Shown piece by piece: positions 19,864 to 29,682 of a stretch of DNA of 64,000 bases. The notes below the pieces were generated by a model. It did no database searches, had not been told where the DNA came from, and saw only the letters and a program-made list of their open reading frames with translations. A program made the translations under genes and the position numbers. How positions within the stretch are numbered: the stretch's first letter is position 1; every line of letters starts with the position of its first letter. This DNA comes from Sva-07 sp963715285. Its GTDB lineage: Bacteria > Actinomycetota > Acidimicrobiia > Acidimicrobiales > Ilumatobacteraceae. The stretch spans positions 1 through 64,000 of the forward strand of contig CAVQRU010000033.1 in assembly GCA_963715285.1 (NCBI GenBank), in the 5' to 3' direction.

Positions 19864-20617
19864 TCGACGGCGCGAGATCGTGCGCCACGAGCGCCGCACC
19901 GACGATGCCGGCGTTGTTGGCCATCGTCGCGGGCACGGTCTCGGTGTCGATCGAGATCATCGGCAACCAGACGTTCGCTGACTTCGAGGCGCCACCGCCG
20001 ACGATGAACAGGTCCGGTGAGAACAGCATCTCGAGGTGGCGCAGGTAGCGCTCGACCCGTGCAGCCCACTCGGCCCAGCCGATGCCGTCGCGTTCGCGCG
20101 CGACGGCAGAGGCCCCGGTCTCGGCATCGTGACCGTCGAGTTCGAGATGGCCGAGTTCGGTGTTCGGCACGAGCGTGCCATCGACGAAGAGGCCCGAGCC
20201 GATCCCCGTGCCGAACGTGAGCATGATCACGACACCGTCTCGGCCGCGGCCGGCGCCGAAGTGCATCTCGGCGATCCCGGCGGCGTCGGCGTCGTTCACC
20301 ATCGTGACGTCGAGTCCGCACGCCTGGGTGAACAGCGCGTCGGCGTCGACGCCGATCCAACTGGCGTCGATGTTCGCGGCGAGGACGACCACCCCGTGAT
20401 GCACGATCGACGGGAACGCCACACCGAGCGGCCGCGTCCAGTCGTGGACCTCGACGAGTTCGCGGAGCACACCCGCCATCGCCGCCGGGGTCGCCGGTCG
20501 CGGCGTCGGGATCCGATGCCGCTCCGAGGCGAGCTCACCCGACGTGAGATCGACGACAGCGGCCTTCATGCCCGTGCCGCCGATGTCGATGCCGAACCCG
20601 AGGTCGTCCTTGCTCAC
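19847..20617 (-). CDS. ppgK: ROK family sugar kinase, polyphosphate glucokinase type
   Basis: 256 residues. GFGIDIGGTGMKAAVVD is the phosphate-binding motif of ROK kinases, VMVNDAD-type residues (VTMVNDADAAGIAEMHFG) hold the catalytic Asp, and MLTFGTGIGSGLFVDG is the second nucleotide motif. ELGHLELDGHDAE fits the actinobacterial polyphosphate glucokinases, which phosphorylate glucose with polyphosphate and ATP and lack the zinc-binding Cys cluster of other ROK proteins. No Cys cluster is present here. Start GTG at 20617 (VSKDDLGFGID) gives a normal length. Donor preference is inferred from family resemblance only. Confidence 0.85.
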   Translation of the reverse strand: MSKDDLGFGIDIGGTGMKAAVVDLTSGELASERHRIPTPRPATPAAMAGVLRELVEVHDWTRPLGVAFPSIVHHGVVVLAANIDASWIGVDADALFTQACGLDVTMVNDADAAGIAEMHFGAGRGRDGVVIMLTFGTGIGSGLFVDGTLVPNTELGHLELDGHDAETGASAVARERDGIGWAEWAARVERYLRHLEMLFSPDLFIVGGGASKSANVWLPMISIDTETVPATMANNAGIVGAALVAHDLAPSIRTTR

Positions 20618-20640
20618 GGCTGGCAAACTACTTGGCCCGC

Positions 20641-22654
20641 TCAACACTGACCGATGCTGCACCGGCGGGCCAGGGCGAGCCCTCCGGGGCCGAGCGGCGG
20701 TGACGGTGACGGTGCGGGTACCGGTGCAGGTGACGGTGACGGTGACGGTGCGGGAGACGGTGACGGTGCGGGAGACGGTGACGGCGCGGGTACTGGTACC
20801 GGTTGCCCCGCGGCGACCATCGTGACGCGGGCGGAGAACTCCGAGGTGCTGCCGTCGGGGGCCGTGGCCGTGGACGACACCTCGGTGCCGGGCGGGAGCG
20901 AGGTGTCGACCGCGACGGTACCGGCCACGCCGGCGGCGGCGGCGCCGACGAATCGGGCGCCCTGTCCGTAGCGCGACCGCTGGTCCGGGTCCGCGCTGAA
21001 CACCTCCACCACGCAGCCCGGACACGTCGCGACGGTGACCACACCGCCGACCGCCGACACGATCGTGGGTGCCGGAACCCCGCTCTGGACGATCGGGTCC
21101 GGAACGATCGTGACCGAGCCGGCCGGCCACACGTCGATCGCCAACCCGGGTGCGATGCCGCTGATCGAGTTGCGGCTGATCGTGTTGCCCGCCGTCGGCA
21201 TCGCGTCGTCGATCCCGCACGCGCTGCCGTCACACTGGCCGAAGCGCACGAACGGAACGACCTCCACGCCGGTGTCGACGCCACGGATCGTGTTGCCGCG
21301 CACGACGTTGTCGTTCGCCCGACCCGACAGCAGCACGCCCCACCGCGCCGACCCGGCGACGACCCGACCGTTCGGCAGCACGCCGATCCGGTTGTCGGCG
21401 ATCACGTTGTGGTGCGCCCCCTTCGCGACGAGCACGGACGCCGGACCGCCGACGATCACGTTGCCGACCACCTCGTTGCGGGCGACGTCGAGCGGACATC
21501 CGCTGGACGGGCACACCGGCTGACCTTCGAGGTAGACGCCGAAGTCGTCGTTGCGGAAGCTGGCCGGCGACGACGAGGCCGTGAGATCGGTGCCGATGAA
21601 GTTGCCGACCACGCGGTTGCGTTCGACCCCGGCCGGCGTCCGGTTGTGCGAGATCTCGACACCCGACTTGTGGTTGCCGGAGATGACATTGCGCTCCCCC
21701 GGTTCCGACCCGCCGATGAGGTTGTCGCTCGCGTCCCAGTTGAGGTCGACGCCGTGACTCCAGTTCGTCAGCCGTGCCGAGCCGTCGGGACGCAACCCGA
21801 TGACGTTGTTCTGGACGATGTTGAAATCGGTGCCGTCCTCGAACATCCCCACGCCGCGGTCGCCGTTGCCCGAGATCACGTTGCGGTGCTGGTTGCCCGG
21901 TCGACCGATTCGGTTGTCGGATGCTCCCATCTCGAGCTGCACCCCGGTGCTGTTGATCTCCAACCGGGTCTGGCCGTAGGTGCCGGTGGCGTCGGTGCCG
22001 ATGAAGTTGCCGAGCACCTCGTTGCGTTGGGCCCGGGCGCCCCAGAACCGGATCGTCCGCTTGAAGTCGAACAGCGCGAGGCCGCGGACGACGTTGTCGG
22101 CGGACTGGTTGAAGTACAGCCCGTCGAAGGCGCCGGGACCGGCACCGCGCAGCTCGATGCGCAGGACGGCGTTCGATCCGTGGTCGGCGGTGTTGACCCG
22201 CGACCCGGGCTGGGTGTATCCGTCGATCGTCACGCCGTCCGGGTCGGTCATCATCGGCAGGGCGACGACCGGCTGGATCCGATGGACGCCGGCGCCGGGG
22301 ATCGAGAACCCGATGCGGTCGTGACCGGGGTGACCGTTCGCTTCCTCCATGGCGGCCCGCAGGGTGCACCTCACCGGATCCGCCGCGCCGCTCCCGTTGC
22401 CGGAGAAGTCGGCGAAGACGTTGCACACGCCGTCGCCCGGACGCGCGTCGGCGCGACCCGTCGCCGTCGCCGGGTCGTCCACGATGGTGACCACATGGGT
22501 CGATCCGTCGGCGCGCGTCGCCCCGGTGCTCATCGCGAGTGACGACACGACCACCGCCGAGGACGACGACCAGCGCTGCGGCGATCGCGAATGAGCGTCG
22601 TACGACGCGGGGCCGCGGCGACAGGGCTCCCGCCGACGCGCCGCCACGCGTCAT
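20641..22654 (-). CDS. Secreted right-handed beta-helix protein; frame break in its signal peptide
   Basis: About 670 residues. Near the N-terminus RCTLRAAMEEANGHPGHDRI resembles the CSLREAI/EAN signature of secreted beta-helix proteins. The body is a series of parallel beta-helix turns with repeated (V/I)xGNxIG(T/L) and RNVISGN motifs, as in NosD/pectate-lyase-like carbohydrate-binding folds. The C-terminus has a (P/V)(S/A)P repeat tail coded by a GGTGAC-type DNA repeat at about 20695-20810. The signal peptide is split: ATG 22654 begins MTRGGASAGALSPRPRV with AIAAALVVVL in one frame, while SSLAMSTGATRADGS continues in the next. The 2014-nt span has one base too many, so a single insertion near 22555-22575 explains it. 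The substrate is unknown. Confidence 0.78.
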
Positions 22655-22754
22655 GGTCCCTCCGCCTCGGGCCATCCGCCAAGACTACCGCGTCAGGTGG
22701 TCGGCGACCACGCACCGTGGCGGCGCCGAGGGACGCGGGGAGCGGGGAGTGGGG

Positions 22755-23984
22755 TCAGGTGGCGAGGTGCCTCGCCTCGGCCCAGGTGAGCCCCTTCTCG
22801 AGGTTGGGTTCGCGGGGCAGCCCGAGCACGAACTCACCGACGATGTTGCGCTGGACGGCGAAGGTGCCGCCGCCGAGCGTGAGGGCCGGACTGAACAGGT
22901 AGCCGTAGTGCCACACCGGGTCGACGTCGGGGTACTGCCGGGTGCCGCGGAAGTTGTTCTCGGTCGGGCCGTTCTGCGCGGCCGACGGGATCGGGCCGGC
23001 CGGGCCGGACCCGGCGAGCATGCCGTGCGCGCCCGTGACCGCCTTGGCGAGCGCCATCACGTGTTGGCCGTGCTCGTCGGCCATGATCTTCTGGATCGAC
23101 GCCTCCGGGCCGGGCGTCTTGCCCTGGAGCGTGGCGCTGAGGCTCCTCATGCGGTTGAGTCGGAGCAGCTCGGCCTCGATGTGGAGGCGAGCCGCCTGGT
23201 CGCGCAACACGGGGTCGTCGAGCCCGCCGTCGGCTCGGATGACGTCGAGCAGATCCTCGGCGGACGGGCCGACGCCCCACAGCGAGCCGGCGGCCGAGAG
23301 CGACACGCGCTCGTTCGACAGCGTCACCTTGGCGAGCCTCCAACCGTCGCCCTCCTCACCGACGCGCAGCGACGCGGGGATCCGCACGTCGTCGAAGAAC
23401 ACCTGGTTGAACGAGTGCGCCGTGGTCATGTCGACGATCGGGCTCATCGTGATGCCGGGCAGGTCCATCGGGCAGATGAAGTAGGAGATGCCCTTGTGTT
23501 TCGGCTGGTCGGGGTCGGTGCGGGCGATGAGGATCCCGAGCTGCGAGTGGTGCGCCCCGCTCGACCAGATCTTCGAGCCGTTCACGACGTACTCGTCGCC
23601 GTCCCTGACGGCTCTCGTGGCGAGGTTGGCGAGATCGGAGCCGGCGTCGGGTTCGGAGAAGAGCTGGCACCAGAACTCCTCACCGCTGAAGATCTTCGGC
23701 AGGTAGCGCTCGTGCTGCTCGGGCGTGCCGGCGAGGAAGATCGTCGGTGCGGCCCACCCGATGCCGATGTGGTTGTTCGGCCGCCGGATGCCGGCCTTGG
23801 CCAGTTCGTCGTCGATCACCAACTGGTCGATCGGGTCGGCATCGAGGCCCCACGGCCTGGGCCAGTGCGGCACCACGTAACCGGCGTCGGCGAGCACCTT
23901 GCCGCTCGGGTTCGGGTTGGCCGCGATCCAGTCACGCACCGTCTGGCGTGTGGGGTGGTTCTCGGACGGGAGGTCGAAATCCAT
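22755..23984 (-). CDS. Acyl-CoA dehydrogenase
   Basis: 409-residue flavoprotein that oxidises an acyl-CoA to the enoyl-CoA. WCQLFSEPDAGSDLANLATR is the FAD-contacting block 1, KIWSSGAHHSQLGILIARTD block 2, and LGGGTFAVQRNIVGEFVLGLP the C-terminal FAD motif. The N-terminal PNNHIGIGWAAPTIFLAGTPEQ is typical of the actinobacterial FadE branch used for long-chain or sterol-derived acyl chains, which often work as heteromers. The ATG at 23984 (MDFDLPSENH) is preferred over an upstream start that adds an Arg-rich stretch. It lies downstream of a WS/DGAT gene on the same strand, about 105 bp away. Confidence 0.9.
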   Translation of the reverse strand: MDFDLPSENHPTRQTVRDWIAANPNPSGKVLADAGYVVPHWPRPWGLDADPIDQLVIDDELAKAGIRRPNNHIGIGWAAPTIFLAGTPEQHERYLPKIFSGEEFWCQLFSEPDAGSDLANLATRAVRDGDEYVVNGSKIWSSGAHHSQLGILIARTDPDQPKHKGISYFICPMDLPGITMSPIVDMTTAHSFNQVFFDDVRIPASLRVGEEGDGWRLAKVTLSNERVSLSAAGSLWGVGPSAEDLLDVIRADGGLDDPVLRDQAARLHIEAELLRLNRMRSLSATLQGKTPGPEASIQKIMADEHGQHVMALAKAVTGAHGMLAGSGPAGPIPSAAQNGPTENNFRGTRQYPDVDPVWHYGYLFSPALTLGGGTFAVQRNIVGEFVLGLPREPNLEKGLTWAEARHLAT

Positions 23985-24089
23985 ACCGACACTCTTGCCG
24001 GTGACGACGGCGGGATCAGATTCGAACGCCCCCTCGCCCCGTTCCCGTCGACGAGCGTCGGGGGTCCGGCGGCACAAGGTCGGAGCTCG

Positions 24090-25809
24090 CTAGCCCTCCA
24101 CTGTCTCCGCCACCGGCGTCTCCGCGACCCGCGTCTTCTTCGCGGGGCTCTTCTTCGCGGGGCGCTTCCTGGCAGGGCTCTTCTTCGCCGGCGACTTCTT
24201 GGCCAGCGTCTTCTTCGCCGGTGTCTCTCGCGGTCTTCTTCGCCGGCCGCTTCTTCGCCGGGACGGACGTCGACAGCGGGCGATCGGTCCCCGGCACCCC
24301 CGGGATCCCGCGGCGCATCGACGGAGCGGGCTGCGGTTCTGCCCACTCGGCGCCCGTCGCCTCGAAGAGCCGCTCGATCTCCTCGATGTGGAGATCGACG
24401 AGATCCCACAGGTCGGGGATCAGCTCGCGGTCGGCGATCAGCCCGAAGTCGAGCCGGTCGAGGTAGCTGTGCACCGTGATGTTGAGGCCCATGTCGTCGG
24501 CGATCGTCGACACCGGGATGTAGTTGGTCATCTTCGCCCCGGCGAAGTACAGCGCGTGACGCGGCCCCGGCACGTTGGAGATCACGACGTTCGTCGGCAG
24601 GTTCATCCGGTCGGCGAGGCGCAGCCGCGACTGCAGTCGCATCGCGGCGGTGGCCGCGAGCGGCGGCGCCACCTGGGCGAGCTCGGCGATGTCGTCGGCG
24701 GGCAGCACGTCCATCTGGCGCTTGGCCTCGTTCATCGCGTCGTGGCAGCGTCGCAGCCGCTCGAGCGGGTCATCGCAGTTGGTCGGCAGGTCGGCGATGA
24801 TCGCGCCGACCCGGTTGGTCCACGGATCCTCCTCCTCGCCGGTGCGGATCGACACCGGCACCATCGCCCGCAACGGCTCGTCGGGAAGCGCGTCGTGACG
24901 CAGCAGGTACTCGCGGAGCGCCCCGGTGCAGATCGCCATGACGACGTCGTTGACCGTGCACCCGGTCGCCTCCTTGAGCGCCTTGATGTTGCTGAGGGCG
25001 GTCGAGCGCATGGCGAATCGGCGGTGCGGGGTGATCGAGCGGTTGAACGGCGTCGGCGGCGCCGGCGACAGCGGGATCCGCACCCGCTGCACCGGTTCGG
25101 GTGTGTCGACCTGACCGCCGACCGCCATCGACTTGAGGAGGTCACGGGCCTGTCCGGCGATCGCCGACACGCTGTCGACGCCGGCGGCCTCGGCGAAGTT
25201 GCGCACCATCCGCAACGACAGACGCATGCCCTTCACGGGGTTGAGCGCCAGGTTGCGCATCGTGCGTTCGAGCAGCTCACGGTCGCTGGGCACGGCTTCG
25301 CCGACCCAGTCGGTGTGTTCCGGCATCGGCGTGTCGGGCGACGGATCGGTCAGCAGGTTGAGCAGCAGCACCCCCGACGCCCCGTCGATGGTGGCGTGGT
25401 GGGTCTTGGTGAGCATCGCCCACCGGCCGTCGGCGAGGCCTTCGATGACGTAGGCCTCCCAGAGTGGACGCGATCGGTCCATCCGCCGACCGACGATGCG
25501 GGCGACCTGCTCGGCGAGTTGGTCGGCGCCACCAGGGGGCGCGAGACCGAGGTGGCGCACGTGGAAGTTGAGGTCGAAGTCAGGATCGTCGATCCAGTAG
25601 GGGTGGTCGAGCTGGAACGGCACCTCGACGAGCCGTCGGCGCATCGGCTCGAGGCGCCCGATCAACGCGTCGAAACGTTCGTAGGCGGCCTGGTACGGAT
25701 CGAAGTCCGGCGACGGACGCTCGTAGATCGCGAGGCCGTTGACGTGGCCGTAGGTGTTCGGTGTCTCCATGTAGAGGAAACTGGCGTCGAGACCGGAGAG
25801 TTGCTTCAC
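24090..25809 (-). CDS. WS/DGAT wax ester synthase/diacylglycerol acyltransferase with Lys-rich tail; one frame break
   Basis: Transfers acyl-CoA to a fatty alcohol or diacylglycerol, making storage lipid at the membrane. KTHHATIDGASGVLLLN carries the HHxxxDG catalytic site, with CTVNDVVMAICTGALREYL, MVPVSIRTGEEEDPWTNRVG and VVISNVPGPRHALYFAG as later family blocks. After SVPAKKRPAKKTARDT the frame breaks near 24225. Continuing one base over gives six more AKK-type units (AKKTLAKKSPAKKSPARK and so on) and a stop at 24090, whereas the unshifted frame gives an unlikely Glu-rich tail to 24016. The 1720-nt span has one extra base. GTG 25809 starts KQLSGLDASFLYMETP; ATG 25845 is possible. The histone-like basic tail is unusual. 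Confidence 0.87.
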
Positions 25810-25916
25810 ACGGGGAGTCTCGCGCCCGCAGCGGTGCTCCGTCACCTTCGGACGCAGGTTCGGCGACGTCGTCCGACCTCGACGCGGTGTACGTTCAGCG
25901 ACATGGGAGGTCGGCG

Positions 25917-27344
25917 GTGAGCGAGCTCAGCTACGACGAATGGATGAGCGAGAGCGACTCGGTGCTCTGGCACATCGAGCGCGATCCGCTGCTGCGATCG
26001 ACGATCACCAGCGTGTGGTTCCTCGACTCGACGCCGGACCGTGGCCGCATGGATCGCGTCGTGGAGCGCATCGTGACGAAGGTGCCGCGGCTGCGCCAGC
26101 GCGTGATCGACGAGCAGCCCGGCGTCGCTCCCCCGCGGTGGGAGGAGGATCCCGACCTCGACGTCGACTACCACTACAGCTGGGTGCGCCTGCCCGGACG
26201 CCGGGTGAGCCGCCGCGACGTACTCGACCACGCGCAGCGGCTCGGTGGCCTGGCCTTCGACAAGGACCGTCCGCTGTGGGAGCTGTGCGTCGTCGACGGG
26301 TTGCCCGGCAAGCGAGCGGCGTTCGTGATGAAGGTGCACCACGCGATCGCCGACGGACTCGGGATGGTGCAGCTGCTGCAGTACATGGTCGATCTCGAAG
26401 CCGATCCGCCGCCGGCCGACGAGCCCGCGATGGCCGCCGCGGACGCGTCGCCCGCGCTCCGTGTCGTCGCTCCGCTCTGGGGGATCCCGGGCGCCCGCTC
26501 GATCTCGCACCGCATCGCCAGCGAGACCCGGACGGGGGTGCGGATCGGTCGGGCATCGTGGCGCACCGTCGGGGAGCTGCTGCGCGATCCCCGAGCGACG
26601 ATCGAGCAGCTGGGTCGCACCACCGGATCGATCGCCCGCGTCGTCAAGCCCGCCACCACCCCGCTGAGCCCGGCGATGACCGCCAGGTCGATCAACACGA
26701 GATTCGACGACATCGCGGTGCCGTTCGCCGAGTTCAAGGCAGCGGCGAAGCGGGCGGGCGGAACGCTCAACGATGTCTTCGTGGCCACCACGCTCGACGC
26801 ACTGCGCCGCTATCACGACGAGCTGGGCGCGCCATGCGAGGAGGTGCGGATGAACATGCCGGTCAGCGTGCGTGGCGGCGAATCGGCGAACCGGTTCGAC
26901 AACCAGTTCGTCCCCGCCCGCATGGTGCTGCCCCTCAGCGTCGGCGACGCCACCGCGCGGATCGGCGAAGTGAGGGACCTCCTGCGGGCGGTTCGCGCCG
27001 AGCCGGCACTCCCCCATGTCAACGACATCTCCGGTGTGATCGGCCGCCTGGGGCCGAGCGCCGCGGTGTCGGTGCTGGGCGCGATGCTCAAGGGCGTCGA
27101 CATCACGACCTCGAACGTCCCCGGCCCGCCGTTCCCCGTGTACATGGCCGGGGCGAAGGTCGAGGAGTTCTACGCGTTCGGTCCGCTCGCCGGCGCCGCG
27201 ATCAACATCACACTGTTCAGCTACGACGGCACCGTCCACCTCGGGATCAACAGCGATCGTGCGGCCGTGGTCGACCACGAGCTGTTCGCCCGATGCGTGC
27301 GCGAGGCGATCGCCGACACGCTGACGCTCGTCGCCGACGACTGA
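25917..27344 (+). CDS. WS/DGAT family acyltransferase (second copy)
   Basis: 475 residues, divergent from the first WS/DGAT gene across 107 bp. The catalytic site is KVHHAIADGLGMVQLLQYM; GGTLNDVFVATTLDALRRYH, NMPVSVRGGES and TTSNVPGPPFPVYMAGAKVE are the other conserved blocks. The first copy uses HHATIDG and this one HHAIADG; the two proteins are otherwise clearly divergent paralogues, so different acyl or alcohol preferences are likely. The GTG at 25917 is chosen because GGGAGG sits seven bases upstream. It lacks the basic tail of its neighbour. Confidence 0.9.
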   Translation: MSELSYDEWMSESDSVLWHIERDPLLRSTITSVWFLDSTPDRGRMDRVVERIVTKVPRLRQRVIDEQPGVAPPRWEEDPDLDVDYHYSWVRLPGRRVSRRDVLDHAQRLGGLAFDKDRPLWELCVVDGLPGKRAAFVMKVHHAIADGLGMVQLLQYMVDLEADPPPADEPAMAAADASPALRVVAPLWGIPGARSISHRIASETRTGVRIGRASWRTVGELLRDPRATIEQLGRTTGSIARVVKPATTPLSPAMTARSINTRFDDIAVPFAEFKAAAKRAGGTLNDVFVATTLDALRRYHDELGAPCEEVRMNMPVSVRGGESANRFDNQFVPARMVLPLSVGDATARIGEVRDLLRAVRAEPALPHVNDISGVIGRLGPSAAVSVLGAMLKGVDITTSNVPGPPFPVYMAGAKVEEFYAFGPLAGAAINITLFSYDGTVHLGINSDRAAVVDHELFARCVREAIADTLTLVADD

Positions 27345-27471
27345 CGCTCCTGCGCGGAGACCGCCCGAGGACCTGGCGGGCGGCCACGGGACTGCGTTGA
27401 GCCGGTCCGCTGCAATACGCCACCGAGACGTGCGCTGTCTACGGCGGTCGATCGCGGTAGCCTTGCACTCC

Positions 27472-28533
27472 GTGACGACGCTCTTCGACGCCGAGCCGAT
27501 CCCGGTCGACGACCTGATGATCGGCGATCCGATGGGCCACACCGACGAACCGGGCGAACCGGACCATGGTCGCCGACGCACGGTCCTCGCCGGGGCCATC
27601 GTGGTCGTACTCGGCATCGCGGCGATCGCTGCCGTCGTCACCGACGACCAGGGCGAATCGGTCGCGATCGCAACCGTCGACGACGCGGCAGCGGCGCCCG
27701 TCGACGTGGTCGCCGCCGGAGCGTTGCCGGACCTCGAGGGCGAGCTCGGTCAGAACCAGGTCGAGCCGACCGCACCGGTCGAGCCCGAACGGGCCGACGG
27801 CGGCTGCACGATCGGGGCGTTGTCGATCCGCCTCGGATCCGACGGCGACGGGGTCACCTGCCTGCAGGAGGCACTGATCGACCTCGGCTACTACGACGGC
27901 GCAGCGAGCGGCGACTTCGACAATGCGACCGCTCGAGCCGTCATGTCGTACCAGGAGGCCGAGGGTCTCTTCGTCGACGGCGTGGTCGGCCGTGAGAGCG
28001 CGATTGCGCTCGACATCTGGCCCGACGAGGAATCGTTCGTCGTCCACACTCCCCCGCCCGCAAATGGCGCGATGGACTCCACCGGCTACCTGCTGTCGCC
28101 GGTCGCATCGGTCGGCGACGATGCTCCCCCGCTTCCGGAGGACTCCGGGGCCGGCCGGCGCGTCGTGTACGACCGGGCCGGCCAGCGCGTCTGGGCGGTC
28201 GACGCCAACGAGCGAATCATCCGGTCGTGGCTGGTCTCGGGCAGCACCTACAGCAACGAGCAGCCGGGCACGCACACCGTGTACAGCCGCTCCGAGATGT
28301 CGACCGCGTGGAACGGCAAGGCCTGGTTGCCCCAGATGATCCGCTACCAGCAGACCGCGATCGGCCACATCGGCTTCCATGCGATCCCGCTGCACGTGTC
28401 CGACAACTCGCCGTACCAGACCACCGACGAACTCGGCACGCGCCTGTCGGGCGGCTGCCAACGCCAGCACAACCTCGACGCTGCGTTCCTGTGGTCGTTC
28501 GCCGACGTCGGCACGACCGTCGTCGTCACCTGA
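27472..28533 (+). CDS. L,D-transpeptidase-like protein with peptidoglycan-binding domain and SGGC active-site variant
   Basis: 353 residues. A short cytoplasmic leader and one membrane anchor (RRRTVLAGAIVVVLGIAAIA) precede a peptidoglycan-binding repeat (LGSDGDGVTCLQEALIDLGY and GDFDNATARAVMSYQEAEGL). A YkuD-like domain follows, with GHIGFHAIPLHV and LGTRLSGGCQRQHNLDA. The His and Cys are in place, but the usual SHGC(I/V)R is SGGCQR, a variant seen in actinobacterial members. It probably acts on wall peptidoglycan outside the membrane. GTG 27472 begins VTTLFDAEPIP. It shares architecture with the enzyme at 8847-10007 but lacks its Thr-rich tail. Confidence 0.82.
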   Translation: MTTLFDAEPIPVDDLMIGDPMGHTDEPGEPDHGRRRTVLAGAIVVVLGIAAIAAVVTDDQGESVAIATVDDAAAAPVDVVAAGALPDLEGELGQNQVEPTAPVEPERADGGCTIGALSIRLGSDGDGVTCLQEALIDLGYYDGAASGDFDNATARAVMSYQEAEGLFVDGVVGRESAIALDIWPDEESFVVHTPPPANGAMDSTGYLLSPVASVGDDAPPLPEDSGAGRRVVYDRAGQRVWAVDANERIIRSWLVSGSTYSNEQPGTHTVYSRSEMSTAWNGKAWLPQMIRYQQTAIGHIGFHAIPLHVSDNSPYQTTDELGTRLSGGCQRQHNLDAAFLWSFADVGTTVVVT

Positions 28534-28587
28534 GTCGACGCCACCTGAATCGACCGAATCGACGCCACCTGAGTCGTCGTCACCTGA
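28520..28587. repeat. Short direct repeats around the 3' end of the transpeptidase gene
   Basis: Four imperfect copies of a 14-15 base unit ending in CACCTGA: TCGTCGTCACCTGA at the gene's last codons, two copies of TCGACGCCACCTGA, and TCGTCGTCACCTGA again. The first includes the stop codon, so the region looks like a small duplication of the gene's 3' end. It lies between convergent genes. No hairpin is evident and no function is apparent. Confidence 0.55.
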
Positions 28588-28609
28588 CCGGCGACAATCG
28601 GGGCCGTCG

Positions 28610-29656
28610 TCAGAGTCGGGCGTGGAGGCGTGAGGCCTGTTCGGCCGCTCGGGCCCGGATCTCTGCAGCGTCGACGCGAGTGGCGATGCCGTTGCGCAGC
28701 GCAGGTTGACCGTCGATGTCGACGTCGAGCGCTCGCACCCCGGGCGTGTACGCGAGGTGCCACGGCGCCATCGGTGCATACGACCAGGTGACCCGATCGT
28801 CGAGCGCCTCGGGGAACAGGCGCCAGCCCTCCTCCAGCCAGGCCCATGCGGTGTCCGGGCTCGTGGTGACATCGGTGGAGCGGGCGACAACGAACGCGAG
28901 TTGGAACTCGGCGAGCATGTCGGCACCGATGCCGTCGGTACCGAGCGCGACCGGGTTGGCAAAGCGTGCCGGGCGGGCGTAGCCGACCGCGTTGTTCAGG
29001 TTCGAACGCGGGTTGTGCACGATCGTGCCGGCCAGCCCGTGGTCGTCGGGGAGGTGGACGCCGTGGATCAGCAACCAGTCGTCGACGCTGAGCGGCCGCA
29101 GCCGTTCGACCGCGCCGGCGTCGTCGGGCCCTTCCGCGACGTGGATGTGCACGCCGACGCCGTGGCGTTGCGCGAGTTCGGCGGCACCGACCAGCGTGTC
29201 GTCGGTGCAGGTGAACGCCGCATGCACGCCGACCATGCCACGGCCGCCGGCGGTGAGGTACCGATCGTTCTCCTCCAGTCCCCGACGGGCGCCGTCGGCT
29301 CCGTGGCGATCGGTGACCCCGTAGCTCGTGTTCACCCGCACACCCACCTCCGCGCAGGCGTCGGCGATCACCGTCAGCGACCCCTCGATCGCGTGGGGCG
29401 ACTCGTGGTGGTCGATGATCGCCGTGCACCCGGATTCGAGCGCTTCGAGCGCTCCCAGCTTCGCCGACCATTCGAGCATCTCGAGATCGAGCGCCAGATC
29501 CAGGCGCCACCACACCTGTTCGAGCACCTCGAGGAAGGTCGTCGGGGTGTGTGGCGGCGCCGGCATGCCCCGCGCCAACGCCGAGTAGAGATGGTGATGG
29601 GCACACACGAGACCCGGCGTCTGGCCGTCACGAGGAGAAGTAACCATGACGTTCAC
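28610..29656 (-). CDS. Amidohydrolase (SsnA/ATZ-TRZ-like), short N-terminus
   Basis: 348 residues. Metal-dependent amidohydrolase barrel: PGLVCAHHHLYSALARGMP carries the first HxH metal pair, VGVHIHVAEGPDDAG the third His, and VALGTDGIGADMLAEF the metal-bound Asp. The block WWRLDLALDLEMLEWSAK with AIIDHHESPHAIEGSL is close to the SsnA-type aminohydrolases. Those proteins are about 440 residues; this one begins right before the first metal motif and lacks most of the N-terminal beta-sandwich. There is only 26 bp to the divergent start at 29683, so no room for a longer reading. It may be a shortened functional form or a truncated gene; the substrate is unknown. Confidence 0.75.
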   Translation of the reverse strand: MNVMVTSPRDGQTPGLVCAHHHLYSALARGMPAPPHTPTTFLEVLEQVWWRLDLALDLEMLEWSAKLGALEALESGCTAIIDHHESPHAIEGSLTVIADACAEVGVRVNTSYGVTDRHGADGARRGLEENDRYLTAGGRGMVGVHAAFTCTDDTLVGAAELAQRHGVGVHIHVAEGPDDAGAVERLRPLSVDDWLLIHGVHLPDDHGLAGTIVHNPRSNLNNAVGYARPARFANPVALGTDGIGADMLAEFQLAFVVARSTDVTTSPDTAWAWLEEGWRLFPEALDDRVTWSYAPMAPWHLAYTPGVRALDVDIDGQPALRNGIATRVDAAEIRARAAEQASRLHARL

Positions 29657-29682
29657 AGCATGTCGACACTAGTCTTCGTCCC

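Noticed and set aside
20690..20815. Possible CRISPR or minisatellite array
   Set aside because: The units are 6-12 bases long, contiguous and in frame, and encode a Pro/Ser/Val tail; there are no spacers.
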